In this document: piece after piece, positions 23,606 through 34,431 of the stretch
How the letters are laid out: each line of letters starts with the position of its first letter
How positions within the stretch are numbered: position 1 is the first letter of the stretch
Source of the DNA: Sulfuricaulis limicola
GTDB taxonomy: Bacteria; Pseudomonadota; Gammaproteobacteria; Acidiferrobacterales; Sulfurifustaceae
Direction: 5' to 3'
Length of the DNA: 64,000 nt
Assembly (NCBI RefSeq): GCF_002355735.1
Contig: NZ_AP014879.1
Location: forward strand, 186,001-250,000
Made by a program: the position numbers and the translations under genes
The notes under the pieces: generated by a model
What the model was told of the DNA's origin: nothing
The model's input: only the letters and a program-made list of their open reading frames with translations
The model's database searches: none

Positions 23606-25489
23606 CTATTCATCATTCTCCGACGCCGGCGCCGGCGCCGCCGCACCCGCCGTTTTGCCCAGGATCACGTGGTCCATGATCTTGCGCGCGATAGGCGCGG
23701 CCGCGGAGCTGCCGTGACCGCCGTTTTCGACGATCACGGCCACCGCCACTTTCGGGTCCTCGACCGGTGCGAAGGAGATGAACAACGCATGGTCGCGGAA
23801 ACGCTCCGGCGTGAGTTTCTCGCTGTAGGACTGGCCCTGCGCGATGCCCTTCACCTGCGCCGTGCCGGTCTTGCCGGCGATCTTGTACGGGGCGTTGTAA
23901 CCGATGCCATAGGCGGTTCCCCGGTTGGTGTGCACCACGTCCATGAGGTTGCGGATCTGGATATCCAGGTGCTCCTTTTTCTTCAGCAGGATCTGACCGG
24001 CGGTTTCGGGAACGGTTTCGCTCGCCACCTGGGTCCTGGCATCGACCGTGGCGCGCACCAGCCGCGGCTTCATGCGCACGCCGTGATTGGCCAGCGTGGC
24101 GGTGGCCGTGGCCAGTTGCATCGGCGTCACCAGCACCGATCCCTGGCCGATGCCGGTGATGACGGTCTCGCCCGGGTACCAGGGTTGCCCGCGCGCCTTT
24201 TTCCACGCTACCGAGGGCAGCAGGCCTTCCGATTCGTTCAGGAGGTCCACGCCGGTTTTGGCGCCAAAGCCGAAGGGCTCGAGGAATTTTTTCATGGCGT
24301 CCACTTCCATGGCCACCGCCAGTTTGTAGAAGTACACGTCGCAGGATTGCACCACGGCATCGTGCAGGTTCACGATCCCGTGCCCGGTTTTTTTCCAGTC
24401 GCGGAACTGGTGCGAGCTGCCGGGCAGCGTGAACCAGCCGGGACAGACGACCGGCTTGCTGGCGTCAAAATTATCCACCTCCAGCGCCGCCAGGCCGAGG
24501 AAGGCCTTGATGGTGGAACCCGGCGCGTACTGGCCGTTGAGCGCGCGGTTGATGAGCGGCTTGTCCGGATCGTTGAGCAACGCGTCGTAGGAATCCTGGT
24601 CGATGCCGTTGACGAAGGGGTTGGGATCGTAGGTGGGCGTGCTGACGAAGGCGAGGATGGCGCCGGTCGCGGGCTCCATGGCGATGACCGCGCCGCGCCG
24701 CTGGCCGAGTGTCTGCTCCGCCAGCGCCTGGAGCTTGGCATCGATGCTGAGAGTCAGGTTTTTGCCGGCGACCGGGGCGATGCGTTCGAGAATGCGCAGG
24801 GAGCGCCCGTGGGCGTTGGTTTCCACCTTCTCGAACCCGACCTGGCCGAGCAGGGTTTTTTCATAACTGATCTCAACGCCCAGTTTGCCGATGTGCTGCA
24901 TGCCGCGGTAGGCGGCCTTGTCGATGCGTTCCAGTTCCTGTTCGTTGATGCGCCCGACATAGCCCAGAAAATGCACTCCCAGGCCGGCGAGCGGGTAATG
25001 CCGCTGCAACCGCGCCTCGAGCTCGACGCCGCTGAAATAGGTGCGGCGCACGGCCAGCCGCGCCGCTTCTTCCTCGGTCAGGTTGGAACGCAGCAGGATA
25101 TTTTCGAAGCGCGGCCGCTCGCGCAGCTGCTTGCGGAAGGCCTTCAGGTCGGCCTCGTTCAGGCTGACCACCTGTTTCAGCTCCTCCAGCAGCGAATTCA
25201 TGTCATCCACCTGTTCCGGGATGATTTCCAGCGTGTACACCGGGTAGTTCTGCGCCAGCACCACGCCGTTGCGGTCGAGCACCAGGCCGCGCGGCGGCTG
25301 GATCGGGATCGGCTTGATGCGGTTGGCCTGCGACAGCGTCTCGAAGTGGCGATGCGCGAAAATCTGCAAATAAACCAGGCGCAGGAACAGTGCCAGGATC
25401 AGCGTGAGGACGATGGCGCCAATCACCGTCAGCCGCGAATTGAATACCCGGCTTTCCCGGAACTGATCCTTGATGGGGATATTCAGCAT
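23606..25489 (-). CDS. mrdA: Penicillin-binding protein 2, elongation transpeptidase
   Basis: A 627-residue class B PBP. One membrane helix (about 20-42) is followed by the pedestal domain (LSQANRIKPIPIQPPRGLVL) and the transpeptidase domain. Active-site motifs: Ser325-x-x-Lys328 (APGSTIKAF), Ser-Cys-Asp (VQSCDVYFYKLA) and Lys-Thr-Gly (IAGKTGTAQ). It crosslinks new glycan during rod elongation with RodA and MreBCD. It ends in an Ala/Pro-rich tail. It follows mreD by 31 nt. Confidence 0.97.
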   Translation of the reverse strand: MLNIPIKDQFRESRVFNSRLTVIGAIVLTLILALFLRLVYLQIFAHRHFETLSQANRIKPIPIQPPRGLVLDRNGVVLAQNYPVYTLEIIPEQVDDMNSLLEELKQVVSLNEADLKAFRKQLRERPRFENILLRSNLTEEEAARLAVRRTYFSGVELEARLQRHYPLAGLGVHFLGYVGRINEQELERIDKAAYRGMQHIGKLGVEISYEKTLLGQVGFEKVETNAHGRSLRILERIAPVAGKNLTLSIDAKLQALAEQTLGQRRGAVIAMEPATGAILAFVSTPTYDPNPFVNGIDQDSYDALLNDPDKPLINRALNGQYAPGSTIKAFLGLAALEVDNFDASKPVVCPGWFTLPGSSHQFRDWKKTGHGIVNLHDAVVQSCDVYFYKLAVAMEVDAMKKFLEPFGFGAKTGVDLLNESEGLLPSVAWKKARGQPWYPGETVITGIGQGSVLVTPMQLATATATLANHGVRMKPRLVRATVDARTQVASETVPETAGQILLKKKEHLDIQIRNLMDVVHTNRGTAYGIGYNAPYKIAGKTGTAQVKGIAQGQSYSEKLTPERFRDHALFISFAPVEDPKVAVAVIVENGGHGSSAAAPIARKIMDHVILGKTAGAAAPAPASENDE

Positions 25490-25520
25490 GGATCAAACCG
25501 CGGCGGAGTTCCGAATCCTC

Positions 25521-26012
25521 TCAAGCAATGCCGCCGCGTCGCCGCAGGTCGCGCAGGATGACGAACAGCCACGGCCACAACAGGGCGCCGACGATGCTGG
25601 GCGTCCAGTAACTGAACGTCTCCGGGGCCTGGCCGATGGCGCCGCGAATCCACAGCACCAGCAATTGATTGACCACCAGCAGCCCGAGCACCGACACCGC
25701 CTGTTGCCAGCGCGGAAACATGCGCAACTGCAAATGCAGGCGCACGGCGAGGAACGCCGTCAGGCTTTTGGCGAGCGCGTTGCTGCCGAGCAGCGAGCCG
25801 TACAGGATGTCCTGGATGAAACCCATCAGCCATCCGGTGCCGACGGAAACGCGCTCCGGAACGGCCAGGCACCAGTAGATCAGCACCAGTCCGACCCAGT
25901 CGGGCCGGAACGGTTCGGCCCACACCGGAAACGGCATGATGGCGAGTATGACCGCGGCGGCGAAGGTGCCGATCAGCGTCACGCGGCGGCGCCCGTCCGG
26001 GCCCAGTCTCAT
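25521..26012 (-). CDS. mreD: Rod-shape-determining protein MreD
   Basis: A 163-residue integral membrane protein with about five helices. It keeps RPDWVGLVLIYWCLAVPERV and GTGWLMGFIQDILYGSLLGS, the MreD core, and a Trp-rich last helix. It links MreC/MreB to the RodA-PBP2 pair. Its start overlaps the mreC stop by 4 nt (ATGA). Confidence 0.94.
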   Translation of the reverse strand: MRLGPDGRRRVTLIGTFAAAVILAIMPFPVWAEPFRPDWVGLVLIYWCLAVPERVSVGTGWLMGFIQDILYGSLLGSNALAKSLTAFLAVRLHLQLRMFPRWQQAVSVLGLLVVNQLLVLWIRGAIGQAPETFSYWTPSIVGALLWPWLFVILRDLRRRGGIA

Positions 26013-26869
26013 TTGGATTTGCCTCCGCTCTTGGGCGTCGCGCTAACGCGCCAGATCAGCAGCACCTGCTTGCCGTGGTTGAGCTGCGCCGCGGGTCTGG
26101 CAGTGATGGACAGGAACGCCTCGTTCGGATCGTTCACGATCTTCGTCACCTGCGCCACCGGGTAACCCGGCGGAAACGTCCCGCCCATGCCGGAGCTCAC
26201 CAGCAGGTCGCCTTCCTGGATGTCGGCGTTGGCGGTGAGGTAGGGCACTTTGACCGTGTCGGGATTGCCGGTGCCGAAGACCAGGGCGCGCAGGCCGCTG
26301 CGGTTGTCGAGCACGGGAATGGCGTGACCGGCGTCGGTGATGAGCGTCACGCGACTGACGTTGCCGGCCACCTGCGTGACCTGGCCCATGATGCCGTGCG
26401 CGTCGATCACCGACTGGCCGACGTACACGCCGTCCTTGGCGCCCTTGGCGACGACGACCTTGCGCGTGAACGGTTCGGCGCTGACCTCGACCAGCTCGGC
26501 CGCGATGGCCCTGTCGGCCACCTGCGCGGCGCTCACCAGCATCTGGCGCAGACGCTGGTTTTCCTGTTCCAGGGCCTCGAACTGCTGCAGCTTGGCCAGC
26601 AACGCCTGGCGTTCGGCCAGCAGTTTCTCGTTGTCCACGCGCAGGGTGCCGCGGGTGGTGAAGAAGTCAGCCAGGCCGCCGACCACGTAGGCCGGGGTGG
26701 CGGCGATCAGCTGGATGGGGTAGGCCAGGGTGTTCAGGCCGGCGCGGATTTTTTCCAGGTGATGCCCGCGATGGTCGAGCATCATCAGCGCCACCGACAG
26801 GGCGGACAGCAGGACCAGCCGGGTGAGATGGGAGGGCGCCCCGATGGGTCGGCCGAAAACGTTAATCAT
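26009..26869 (-). CDS. mreC: Rod-shape-determining protein MreC
   Basis: A 286-residue bitopic protein. An N-terminal membrane helix (LVLLSALSVALMMLDHR) is followed by a coiled coil (about 75-115: LLAERQALLAKLQQFEALEQ) and the beta-barrel periplasmic domain (GAKDGVYVGQSVIDAHGIMG, VLDNRSGLRALVFGTG, GDLLVSSGMGGTFPPGYPVA). It scaffolds the elongasome and activates PBP2. Length is normal. Confidence 0.95.
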   Translation of the reverse strand: MINVFGRPIGAPSHLTRLVLLSALSVALMMLDHRGHHLEKIRAGLNTLAYPIQLIAATPAYVVGGLADFFTTRGTLRVDNEKLLAERQALLAKLQQFEALEQENQRLRQMLVSAAQVADRAIAAELVEVSAEPFTRKVVVAKGAKDGVYVGQSVIDAHGIMGQVTQVAGNVSRVTLITDAGHAIPVLDNRSGLRALVFGTGNPDTVKVPYLTANADIQEGDLLVSSGMGGTFPPGYPVAQVTKIVNDPNEAFLSITARPAAQLNHGKQVLLIWRVSATPKSGGKSK

Positions 26870-26937
26870 AAATCATGCGCGCCGCGACGATGCAGGAGCA
26901 AGCCTGGTGTCGCGTGAAACAGGATGTCGGGAGCGAT

Positions 26938-27981
26938 CTATTCGTATACAAAAACATCGCCCAGTGTTTCGGCCTCCATGAGCGCCCGGCCGCAGCCGCG
27001 CACCACGCAGGTGAGGGGATCTTCCGTGATGATGATCGGCAGCCCGGTCTGTTCCGCGAGCATGCGGTCGATGTCGCGCAGCAGCGCGCCGCCGCCCGAG
27101 ACCACCAGGCCCTTTTCGGCGATGTCGGCGCCGAGTTCCGGCGGCGTCTGTTCCAGCGCGATCTTGATGGCGCCGATGATGCCGGCGAGGCATTCCGAGA
27201 GCGCCGCGTGGATTTCCTGGCTGTTCAGCGCCTGCGCGCGCGGCACGCCGTCGGCGATGTGCCGGCCCTTGACCTCCACCTGCTTGATCTCGCTGCCTTC
27301 CCAGGCGGTGCCGATTTCCTTCTTCACCTGCTCGGCGCTGGCCTCGCCGATGAGCAGGCCGTACTTGCGGCGCACGTAGTTGACGATCGACTCGTCCATC
27401 TTGTCGCCGGCGATGCGCAGCGAATGCGAATACACGATGCCGCCGAGCGAGATCACGCCGACCTCGCTGGTGCCGCCGCCGATGTCGAGCACCATCGAGC
27501 CGGTGGCTTCCATGATCGGCAGGTCGGCGCCGATCGCCGCGGCCATCGGTTCCTCGATGAGAAACACTTCGCGCGCGCCGGTGCTCATCGCCGCCTCGCG
27601 AATGGCGCGGCGCTCGACCTGCGTCGAGCCGCAGGGCACGCAGATGACGATGCGCGGGCTCGGCTGGAACAGCCGGTTCTCGTGCACCTTGCGGATGAAG
27701 TACTTGAGCATCTCGCCGGTGATGGTGAAGTCGGCGATCACGCCTTCCTTCATCGGGCGGATCGCCTGGATCGAGCCCGGGGTGCGGCCGAGCATCTTCT
27801 TGGCCTCGTGACCGACGGCGAGAATGGCGCGGTTGTTGCGGCTGGTGAAGTCCTGGCGGATGGCGACGACCGAGGGCTCGTTCAGCACGATGCCCTTGTC
27901 GCGCACGAAAATCAGGGTGTTGGCGGTGCCCAGGTCGATGGCGATATCGCTGGAAAAGAAACCACGAAGGCTTTTGAACAT
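26938..27981 (-). CDS. mreB: Actin-like cell-shape protein MreB
   Basis: 347 residues from ATG 27981; the upstream in-frame codons are discarded because the protein begins [20 protein letters not shown] as in its family. Actin-fold nucleotide motifs: [11 protein letters not shown] (phosphate 1), [13 protein letters not shown] (phosphate 2), [13 protein letters not shown] and [13 protein letters not shown] (adenosine). It polymerises under the inner membrane and positions the elongation machinery. It heads mreBCD-mrdA-rodA and diverges from gatCAB. Confidence 0.98.
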   Translation of the reverse strand: MFKSLRGFFSSDIAIDLGTANTLIFVRDKGIVLNEPSVVAIRQDFTSRNNRAILAVGHEAKKMLGRTPGSIQAIRPMKEGVIADFTITGEMLKYFIRKVHENRLFQPSPRIVICVPCGSTQVERRAIREAAMSTGAREVFLIEEPMAAAIGADLPIMEATGSMVLDIGGGTSEVGVISLGGIVYSHSLRIAGDKMDESIVNYVRRKYGLLIGEASAEQVKKEIGTAWEGSEIKQVEVKGRHIADGVPRAQALNSQEIHAALSECLAGIIGAIKIALEQTPPELGADIAEKGLVVSGGGALLRDIDRMLAEQTGLPIIITEDPLTCVVRGCGRALMEAETLGDVFVYE

Positions 27982-28108
27982 GAGGAAGATTCTGTCCTTA
28001 GAAGGCGTTTCGGAACGCGCTAACTGTATCAACCGCAATCGGGCGGTTCAACCGGCGGGACGAATATGATAGTTTTCGATTTCATTCCTATCCCTTGAAC
28101 GAAATCGC

Positions 28109-28396
28109 ATGTCTCTGGACCGCGAACAGGTACGCAAGATCGCGCATCTTGCGCGTTTGCACATCACCGGGCAAGAGGCCGACGCCTACGCCGGCACGCT
28201 TTCCCGCATCCTCGGTCTGATCGAGCAGATGAACGCGGTGGACACCGCTGGCGTCGCGCCCATGGCCCATCCGAACGAGGCCGGCCTGCGGCTGCGCGAG
28301 GATGCGGTCACCGAGTCCGATCAGCGCGAGAAATTCCAGAAAATCGCCCCGGCGGTCGAGGCCGGGCTGTACCTGGTCCCCAAGGTCATAGAGTAG
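28109..28396 (+). CDS. gatC: Asp-tRNA(Asn)/Glu-tRNA(Gln) amidotransferase subunit C
   Basis: A 95-residue clamp subunit of normal length: [60 protein letters not shown] and [11 protein letters not shown]. It stabilises GatA-GatB. First gene of gatCAB, divergent from mreB with a 127-nt shared promoter region. Confidence 0.96.
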   Translation: MSLDREQVRKIAHLARLHITGQEADAYAGTLSRILGLIEQMNAVDTAGVAPMAHPNEAGLRLREDAVTESDQREKFQKIAPAVEAGLYLVPKVIE

Positions 28397-28425
28397 TTTT
28401 CGCCGCCCGGACGTCAAGAACCGCC

Positions 28426-29880
28426 ATGTTTGAAAAGACCGTTGCCGAACTGTCGCGCGCCCTGGCCCGCAAGGAAGCCTCGAGCGTCGAGCTGACCCGG
28501 GCGTTACTGGACCGGATTAATAAGTATAAGGACCTGAACGCCTTCATCACCGTGGACCCGGAGCGCTCGTTGGCCCAGGCCAAAGCCGCCGATGCCCGGA
28601 TCGCCAGGGGCGAGGGGGCAGCGCTGACCGGTGTGCCCATCGCCCAGAAGGACATTTTCTGCGCCGACGGCTGGCTCACCACCTGTGGCTCGAAAATCCT
28701 GTCCAACTTCATCGCCCCCTACGACGCGACGATCATAGATAAATTCAACCAGGCCGGCGCCGTGTGCCTGGGCAAGACCAACATGGACGAGTTCGCCATG
28801 GGTTCGTCCAACGAGACTTCCTATTATGGTGCGGTGAAGAACCCCTGGGGCACCGGCCGGGTCCCGGGCGGCAGCTCGGGCGGCTCGGCCGCGGCGGTGG
28901 CCGCGCGGCTGGCACCGGCCGCGACCGGCACCGACACCGGTGGCTCCATCCGCCAGCCGGCCGCGCTCACCGGCCTGACCGGGCTCAAGCCCAGCTACGG
29001 GCGCGTGTCGCGCTACGGCATGATCGCCTTCGCCTCCTCGCTCGACCAGGGTGGCCCCATGTGCCGCAGCGCCGAGGACTGCGCCCTGCTGCTGAATACC
29101 ATGGCCGGTTTCGATCCGCGCGATTCGACCTCAGTGGATGAACCGGTGCCGGATTACACGAAATCGCTCAATAACGACATCCAGGGCCTGCGCATTGGCC
29201 TGCCCAAGGAATATTTCAGCGAAGGCCTGAGCCCGGAGGTGGCGCAGGTGGTCCAGGCCGCGATCGGCGAGTACAAAAAACTCGGCGCGCAGATCGTGGA
29301 GATCAGCCTGCCGAACTCGAAGCTCGCGATCCCGTGCTACTACGTGCTGGCCCCGGCCGAGGCGTCCTCGAACCTGTCGCGTTTCGATGGCGCGCGCTAC
29401 GGTTATCGCGCCAAGGACTATACCGATCTGCTCGACATGTACTGCAAGACACGCGCGGAAGGCTTCGGCGCCGAGGTGAAGCGGCGCATCATGATCGGCA
29501 CTTATGCGCTGTCCGCCGGCTATTACGATGCCTATTACCTGAAGGCGCAGCAGCTGCGGCGCCTGATCGCGCAGGATTTCGAGCGCGCCTTCCAGTCCTG
29601 CGATGTCATCATGGGTCCGACCAGCCCCACGACCGCGTTCAAGATCGGCGAGAAGAGCGACGACCCGGTGGCCATGTATTTGAGCGACATTTACACGATT
29701 TCCGTGAATCTCGCCGGCCTGCCGGGCATGTCCATTCCCGCCGGTTTCGCTCCCGACGGCCTGCCGGTGGGCCTGCAACTGGTCGGTCGCTATTTCGACG
29801 AAGCGCGCCTGCTCAACGTCGCGCACCGCTACCAGCAGGCGACGGACTGGCATCAGCGCATGCCGAAGGGATTCAGCTGA
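28426..29880 (+). CDS. gatA: Asp-tRNA(Asn)/Glu-tRNA(Gln) amidotransferase subunit A
   Basis: A 484-residue amidase that releases ammonia from glutamine. The Ser-cisSer-Lys triad is seen: Lys75 in [11 protein letters not shown], and the two serines in [20 protein letters not shown] and [13 protein letters not shown]. The rest ([34 protein letters not shown]) is typical. The stop overlaps the gatB start by one base. Having gatCAB implies that Gln-tRNA and/or Asn-tRNA is made indirectly. Confidence 0.98.
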   Translation: MFEKTVAELSRALARKEASSVELTRALLDRINKYKDLNAFITVDPERSLAQAKAADARIARGEGAALTGVPIAQKDIFCADGWLTTCGSKILSNFIAPYDATIIDKFNQAGAVCLGKTNMDEFAMGSSNETSYYGAVKNPWGTGRVPGGSSGGSAAAVAARLAPAATGTDTGGSIRQPAALTGLTGLKPSYGRVSRYGMIAFASSLDQGGPMCRSAEDCALLLNTMAGFDPRDSTSVDEPVPDYTKSLNNDIQGLRIGLPKEYFSEGLSPEVAQVVQAAIGEYKKLGAQIVEISLPNSKLAIPCYYVLAPAEASSNLSRFDGARYGYRAKDYTDLLDMYCKTRAEGFGAEVKRRIMIGTYALSAGYYDAYYLKAQQLRRLIAQDFERAFQSCDVIMGPTSPTTAFKIGEKSDDPVAMYLSDIYTISVNLAGLPGMSIPAGFAPDGLPVGLQLVGRYFDEARLLNVAHRYQQATDWHQRMPKGFS

Positions 29881-31313
29881 TGGAATGGGAAACCGTCATC
29901 GGTCTTGAAGTCCACGCCCAGCTCATGACAAAGAGCAAGGCGTTCTCGGGCGCAGCCACGAAATACGGCGCCGAGCCGAACACCCAGGCCTGCGCGGTGG
30001 ATATTGCCCTGCCGGGCGTGCTCCCGGTGTTTAATAAAGAAGCCGCGCGCATGGCAGTGAAGTTTGGACTCGCCATCGGCGCGGCCATCAATCACCGCTC
30101 GGTGTTCGCGCGCAAGAATTATTTCTACCCCGACCTGCCCAAGGGCTACCAGATCAGCCAGTACGAACTGCCGGTCGTGGCCAAGGGCCAGATCACCATC
30201 GACGTCGATGGCGTGGAAAAGGTCGTCGGCATTACCCGCGCGCATCTGGAAGAAGACGCCGGCAAGTCGCTGCACGAGGATTTCCACGGCATGACCGGCA
30301 TCGACCTCAACCGCGCCGGCACGCCGCTGCTCGAGATCGTCTCCGAGCCGGACATGCGTTCGCCCAAGGAGGCCGTGGCCTACCTGAAAAAGCTGCACGA
30401 GCTGGTGCGTTATCTCGAAATCTGCGACGGCAACATGCAGGAAGGCTCGTTCCGTTGCGACGCCAACGTCTCGGTGCGCCCGAAAGGCGAAACCAAATTC
30501 GGCACCCGCGCCGAGCTCAAGAACATCAATTCCTTCCGCTTCGTCGAGAAGGCCATTGAATTCGAGGTCGAGCGCCAGATCGAGCTGATTGAAGGTGGCG
30601 GGAAAGTGGTGCAGGAGACGCGCCTGTACGACTCCGACAAGGACGTCACGCGTTCCATGCGCAGCAAGGAAGAGGCCATGGATTACCGCTACTTCCCCGA
30701 TCCCGACCTGCCGCCCCTGGTACTGGACCAGGCCTTCATCGATGCCGTCAAAACCACCCTGCCTGAATTGCCGAACGCCAAGCGTGTGCGGTTCATGAAG
30801 GATTACGGGCTCAATGCCTATGACGCCGGCGTATTAACCTCCTCTCGCGAACTGGCCGATTACTACGAGCAGGTGGTGCGCGAATCGAAGGCCGATTCCA
30901 AGATCGCCGCCAACTGGGTCACGGGCGAACTGGCAGCGTTCCTCAACCGCGACAACAAGGAAATTACCGCGTCACCGGTGACGGTGGCGATGATGTCAGG
31001 CTTGCTCAAACGCCTCGCCGACAACACCATCTCCGGCAAGATCGCGAAAGAAGTTTTCGAGGCCATGTGGAACGGCGAGGGCGATGCCGACGCCGTGATC
31101 GAAAAGAAGGGCCTGAAACAGATCACCGACACCGGCGCGATCGAGAAAGTCATTGACGAAGTGATCGCGAAAAACCCGAAGCAGCTCGAGCAGTACCGCG
31201 CCGGCAAGGAAGCGCTGTTCGGCTATTTCGTCGGCCAGGTGATGAAGGCCTCGCAGGGCAAGGCCAATCCGGCGCAGGTCAACGAACTGCTGAAGAAAAA
31301 ATTATCTTCATAG
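29880..31313 (+). CDS. gatB: Asp-tRNA(Asn)/Glu-tRNA(Gln) amidotransferase subunit B
   Basis: 477 residues from the ATG at 29880, which shares its A with the gatA stop. It begins [20 protein letters not shown] and keeps [52 protein letters not shown] and the C-terminal YqeY-like tRNA-binding domain ([15 protein letters not shown]). It activates the misacylated aminoacyl-tRNA and receives ammonia from GatA. Confidence 0.98.
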   Translation: MEWETVIGLEVHAQLMTKSKAFSGAATKYGAEPNTQACAVDIALPGVLPVFNKEAARMAVKFGLAIGAAINHRSVFARKNYFYPDLPKGYQISQYELPVVAKGQITIDVDGVEKVVGITRAHLEEDAGKSLHEDFHGMTGIDLNRAGTPLLEIVSEPDMRSPKEAVAYLKKLHELVRYLEICDGNMQEGSFRCDANVSVRPKGETKFGTRAELKNINSFRFVEKAIEFEVERQIELIEGGGKVVQETRLYDSDKDVTRSMRSKEEAMDYRYFPDPDLPPLVLDQAFIDAVKTTLPELPNAKRVRFMKDYGLNAYDAGVLTSSRELADYYEQVVRESKADSKIAANWVTGELAAFLNRDNKEITASPVTVAMMSGLLKRLADNTISGKIAKEVFEAMWNGEGDADAVIEKKGLKQITDTGAIEKVIDEVIAKNPKQLEQYRAGKEALFGYFVGQVMKASQGKANPAQVNELLKKKLSS

Positions 31314-31330
31314 CAGTTGCTCGTTTCATT

Positions 31331-33226
31331 TCAGATTTCGATCTGCGTCCCCAGTTCAATCACCCGGTTCGCGGGCAGGTTGAAGTATTCCACCGGGCTG
31401 CTGGCGTTGCGCGCCAGCATGGAGAACAGGCGCTCGCGCCACAACGCCATGCCTTCGTAGTGGATACTCGGGATCACGGTCTCGCGGCTGAGGAAGAACG
31501 AGGTCTGGAGCGGCTGGAATTCCAGCTCGTGCTCGCGGCACAGTTCCAGTGCCTGCATGACGTCGGGCCGGTCCTTGAAGCCGAAATCAACGGTGAGCTG
31601 GAAGCAGTTGTTGCCCAGGTCCTTGATGTGAATGCGCTCCTTCGCCGGCACCCACGGTACGTCCTTGATGACCACCGTTAGGAAGATCACGCGCTCGTGC
31701 AGCACCTTGTTGTGCGCGAGGTTGTGCAGCAGCGCGTGTGGCACCGCTCCCTGGGTTGAGGTCAGGAACACCGCCGTGCCGGGCACGCGCACAGGCGGGT
31801 GGCGCATCAGCGAATCCAGAAACGTGTCCAGCGGCACCGAGGTCTGTCGCAGGCGCGTCAGCAGGATTTCACGCCCGCGCCGCCAGGTCACCATGAGGGT
31901 GAAAACCGCCGCACCCATGACCAGCGGAAACCAGCCGCCGTCGAGCACCTTGAGCAGGCTGGCCGAGAAGAATGCGAGGTCCACCAGGAAGAAAAAGCCG
32001 GTGGCGATGCCCGCCAGCAACAAACTGAAGCCCCAGCCGAAGCGGATCACGAAAAAGGTTAGGAGGGTGGTGATCAGCATCGTGCCCATCACGGATACGC
32101 CGTAGGCCGAGGCGAGGCGGGAGGACGAGCCGAACCCGGTCACGGCGGCGAGCACGGCGGCGAGCAGGATCCAGTTTACGGCCGGCAGATAAATCTGTCC
32201 GATTTCCTTCGCCGAAGTGTGCTGGATGTTCATGCGCGGCAGGTAGCCGAGCTGGATCGCCTGTCGGGTGATCGAGTAGGCGCCTGAAATCGTCGCCTGC
32301 GAGGCGATGACGGTGGCCGCGGTCGCGAGCGCGATCATCAGATACAGTGCCCAGCCCGGATAAGCGAGGTAGAAAGGGTTGTCGATGGCCTGGGGGTTGG
32401 CAATCAACAGCGCGCCCTGTCCGAAATAATTGAGCACCAGCGCCGGAAGCACCAGACCGAACCACGCCAGACGCACCGCGCGCTTGCCGAAATGCCCCAT
32501 GTCGGCATACAACGCCTCGGCGCCGGTAAAGGCGAGCAGTACCGCGCCGAGCACCACGAACGAGGCGAAGCCGTGGCCGGTGGCGAAGCGCAACGCATGC
32601 AGCGGGTCGACAGCCTGGAGCACGACGGGATTCTGGACGATATGGTGAATTCCGACGGCACCGAGGGCGAGGAACCACAGCACACAGATCGGGCCGAAGA
32701 ACGCCCCCACGACCGCGGTGCCGTGGCGCTGGAACATGAACAGCGTCACCAGCACGATTACCGCAATCGGAATCACATAGTGTTTGAACGCCGCAGTGCC
32801 GACTTCGAGTCCTTCGACTGCGGACAGCACCGAGATCGCCGGCGTCAGTACCGCATCGCCGTAGAACAGCGACGCGCCGACCACGCCGAGCGCCAGGATC
32901 GACTTGCGCCAGCGCGGCTGGTCCTTGACGGCGGAGGAGGCCAGCGCCAGCAACGCCATGATGCCGCCCTCGCCCTTGTTGTTGGCGCGCATGATAAGCA
33001 TCACGTATTTGAACGTGACCACGATCATGAGCGACCAGAAAATGGTCGAGAGCCCGCCGAGGATGTTGGCGGTTTCGAGCGCGATGCCGTGACTCGGGCC
33101 GAAGGTTTCCTTGACGGCATAGAGCGGGCTGGTGCCGATGTCGCCGTAAACGATGCCGAGGGCGAGCAAGGCGAGTCCGGCGGTGGAGGATTTCTGCGGT
33201 TGCGCTTCGCTGTTGTTGTTTTTCAA
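31331..33226 (-). CDS. kup: Potassium uptake protein Kup
   Basis: A 631-residue transporter with about 12 membrane helices in the first 450 residues. Signatures: LGIVYGDIGTSPLYAVKETF near the start, NNKGEGGIMALLALAS, GASLFYGDAVLTPAISVLSA and TGAEALYADMGHFGKRAVRL. The C-terminal 170 residues are cytoplasmic, with the usual VPGTAVFLTS and end segment. It is a proton-coupled low-affinity potassium importer. Convergent with gatB, 17 nt apart. Confidence 0.96.
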   Translation of the reverse strand: MKNNNSEAQPQKSSTAGLALLALGIVYGDIGTSPLYAVKETFGPSHGIALETANILGGLSTIFWSLMIVVTFKYVMLIMRANNKGEGGIMALLALASSAVKDQPRWRKSILALGVVGASLFYGDAVLTPAISVLSAVEGLEVGTAAFKHYVIPIAVIVLVTLFMFQRHGTAVVGAFFGPICVLWFLALGAVGIHHIVQNPVVLQAVDPLHALRFATGHGFASFVVLGAVLLAFTGAEALYADMGHFGKRAVRLAWFGLVLPALVLNYFGQGALLIANPQAIDNPFYLAYPGWALYLMIALATAATVIASQATISGAYSITRQAIQLGYLPRMNIQHTSAKEIGQIYLPAVNWILLAAVLAAVTGFGSSSRLASAYGVSVMGTMLITTLLTFFVIRFGWGFSLLLAGIATGFFFLVDLAFFSASLLKVLDGGWFPLVMGAAVFTLMVTWRRGREILLTRLRQTSVPLDTFLDSLMRHPPVRVPGTAVFLTSTQGAVPHALLHNLAHNKVLHERVIFLTVVIKDVPWVPAKERIHIKDLGNNCFQLTVDFGFKDRPDVMQALELCREHELEFQPLQTSFFLSRETVIPSIHYEGMALWRERLFSMLARNASSPVEYFNLPANRVIELGTQIEI

Positions 33227-33355
33227 TCAAATCTCCCGGAAGGAGGGCGAATGCGCGCGCACGTTACTCCGACACCCCGGGAGTTGCAAGCCGACGAGGC
33301 CCTGTGCACGGCAGGCCAACGGGCCGATAAAGGAAAAACCCGGTGGCCGGCCGTA

Positions 33356-34324
33356 TCAGAACCGCCAGCTCGCGCCGGCGGCCGCCGTCCATCCGGGCGT
33401 GAGCTGAAGGCCGTTGACGCGCTGGTACAGCGGCAATTGCACGAAACCGTAGATCCTGGCGGCGCGGCTCAGGGTATAACTCAGGCCCGGGCTCAGCCAC
33501 ACGAAGCTTCCACCGCTGTCCAATGGCTCGGCCTCGCCGCCGCGGTCGCGATCCTTGATCTGCGTATTGAGCTGCATCAGTCCGCTCCAGGCAGGCGACA
33601 GGGGATAGCTCATGCCCAGGTCAAACAGGTATTGATTGCCCGGACGGAAGTCATCGCGGGCGTTGAGCGGATATTGAACCTGCGCCTGCAGGAATCCGCT
33701 GGCGATTTGCGTTCCGAAATTCAGCGGGCCGTTGAGGTACATTCCGATAATCGCATCGGTGGTGCCGCTGCCGGGTTGCAGCGTGCGCTCGGCGGGATCG
33801 CCGTCGTCATTGACGACGTCGGTTTTTCCTGTCGGCAGTTTCAGTCCGAGAATCACGCCGTGGGTGTTGAGTGACTCGCCGTCGCTCGCGAGCCCGTGCC
33901 GCGCGGTGACGCGCATGTCGCCGAGTTCGGATATGTCCCAGCTCTCGGGCAGCTGCGCGCCGTGATGGTTGTGGATGTGCCAGTGCCGGCGATCCACCCA
34001 CGGCGCTGTGACGGAGACGCCCCAATCGGCGCTGATGCTGTAATCCAGCGTGGCAACCAGATTGCGGTTGAGCGTCCGGGTTTCATCGTGATGACGCGGC
34101 AGCGCGCCGACCGGCACCCGTTCACGCCCGGCCAACGGCTGGTCGAGATCGATGTATTCATAGCGCAGGTCCAGCCGCATGCCGGTTCCGGTCCACGCGC
34201 CCTGACTTTCCCAATGCGTGTTCAGGGTGCAGAAGGCGGCGCCACAACTGGCATGTGCTGCCAGTGCGGTGAACAGACCAATAAAAGATATCAGCGCACA
34301 AGCTGACAGGATTTTGCTTTTCAC
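33356..34324 (-). CDS. Putative outer-membrane beta-barrel protein
   Basis: About 322 residues from GTG 34324, chosen because GGGAG sits 5 nt upstream. A signal peptide (ending about ALAAHA) is followed by alternating beta-strand segments such as RLDLRYEYIDLDQ and GVILGLKLPTGKTDV, ending WRF with the terminal aromatic residue used by the BAM complex. A His-rich patch (WHIHNHHGAQ) could bind metal. The specific family is not recognised. It follows the copper receptor gene on the same strand, so it may take part in copper handling. Confidence 0.8.
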   Translation of the reverse strand: MKSKILSACALISFIGLFTALAAHASCGAAFCTLNTHWESQGAWTGTGMRLDLRYEYIDLDQPLAGRERVPVGALPRHHDETRTLNRNLVATLDYSISADWGVSVTAPWVDRRHWHIHNHHGAQLPESWDISELGDMRVTARHGLASDGESLNTHGVILGLKLPTGKTDVVNDDGDPAERTLQPGSGTTDAIIGMYLNGPLNFGTQIASGFLQAQVQYPLNARDDFRPGNQYLFDLGMSYPLSPAWSGLMQLNTQIKDRDRGGEAEPLDSGGSFVWLSPGLSYTLSRAARIYGFVQLPLYQRVNGLQLTPGWTAAAGASWRF

Positions 34325-34391
34325 TTTTTCTCCCGGCGGCACAGCCGTTTATTGTTGGAACGAATCTAAAGAAGCAGGCAAACAGGCGCAA

Positions 34392-34408
34392 TGCGACAAG
34401 ATGTCGCA
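34392..34408. promoter_or_regulatory. Perfect palindromic operator-like site TGCGACA-N3-TGTCGCA
   Basis: A 7-bp perfect inverted repeat with a three-base spacer, between the copper-receptor stop and the barrel gene start. The half-sites GCGAC/GTCGC resemble those reported for RegA/PrrA-type redox regulators, and regBA is encoded 3 kb away. Assignment is tentative. Confidence 0.4.
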
Positions 34409-34431
34409 CCGGCCGCCAACCGCCGTCAGAT

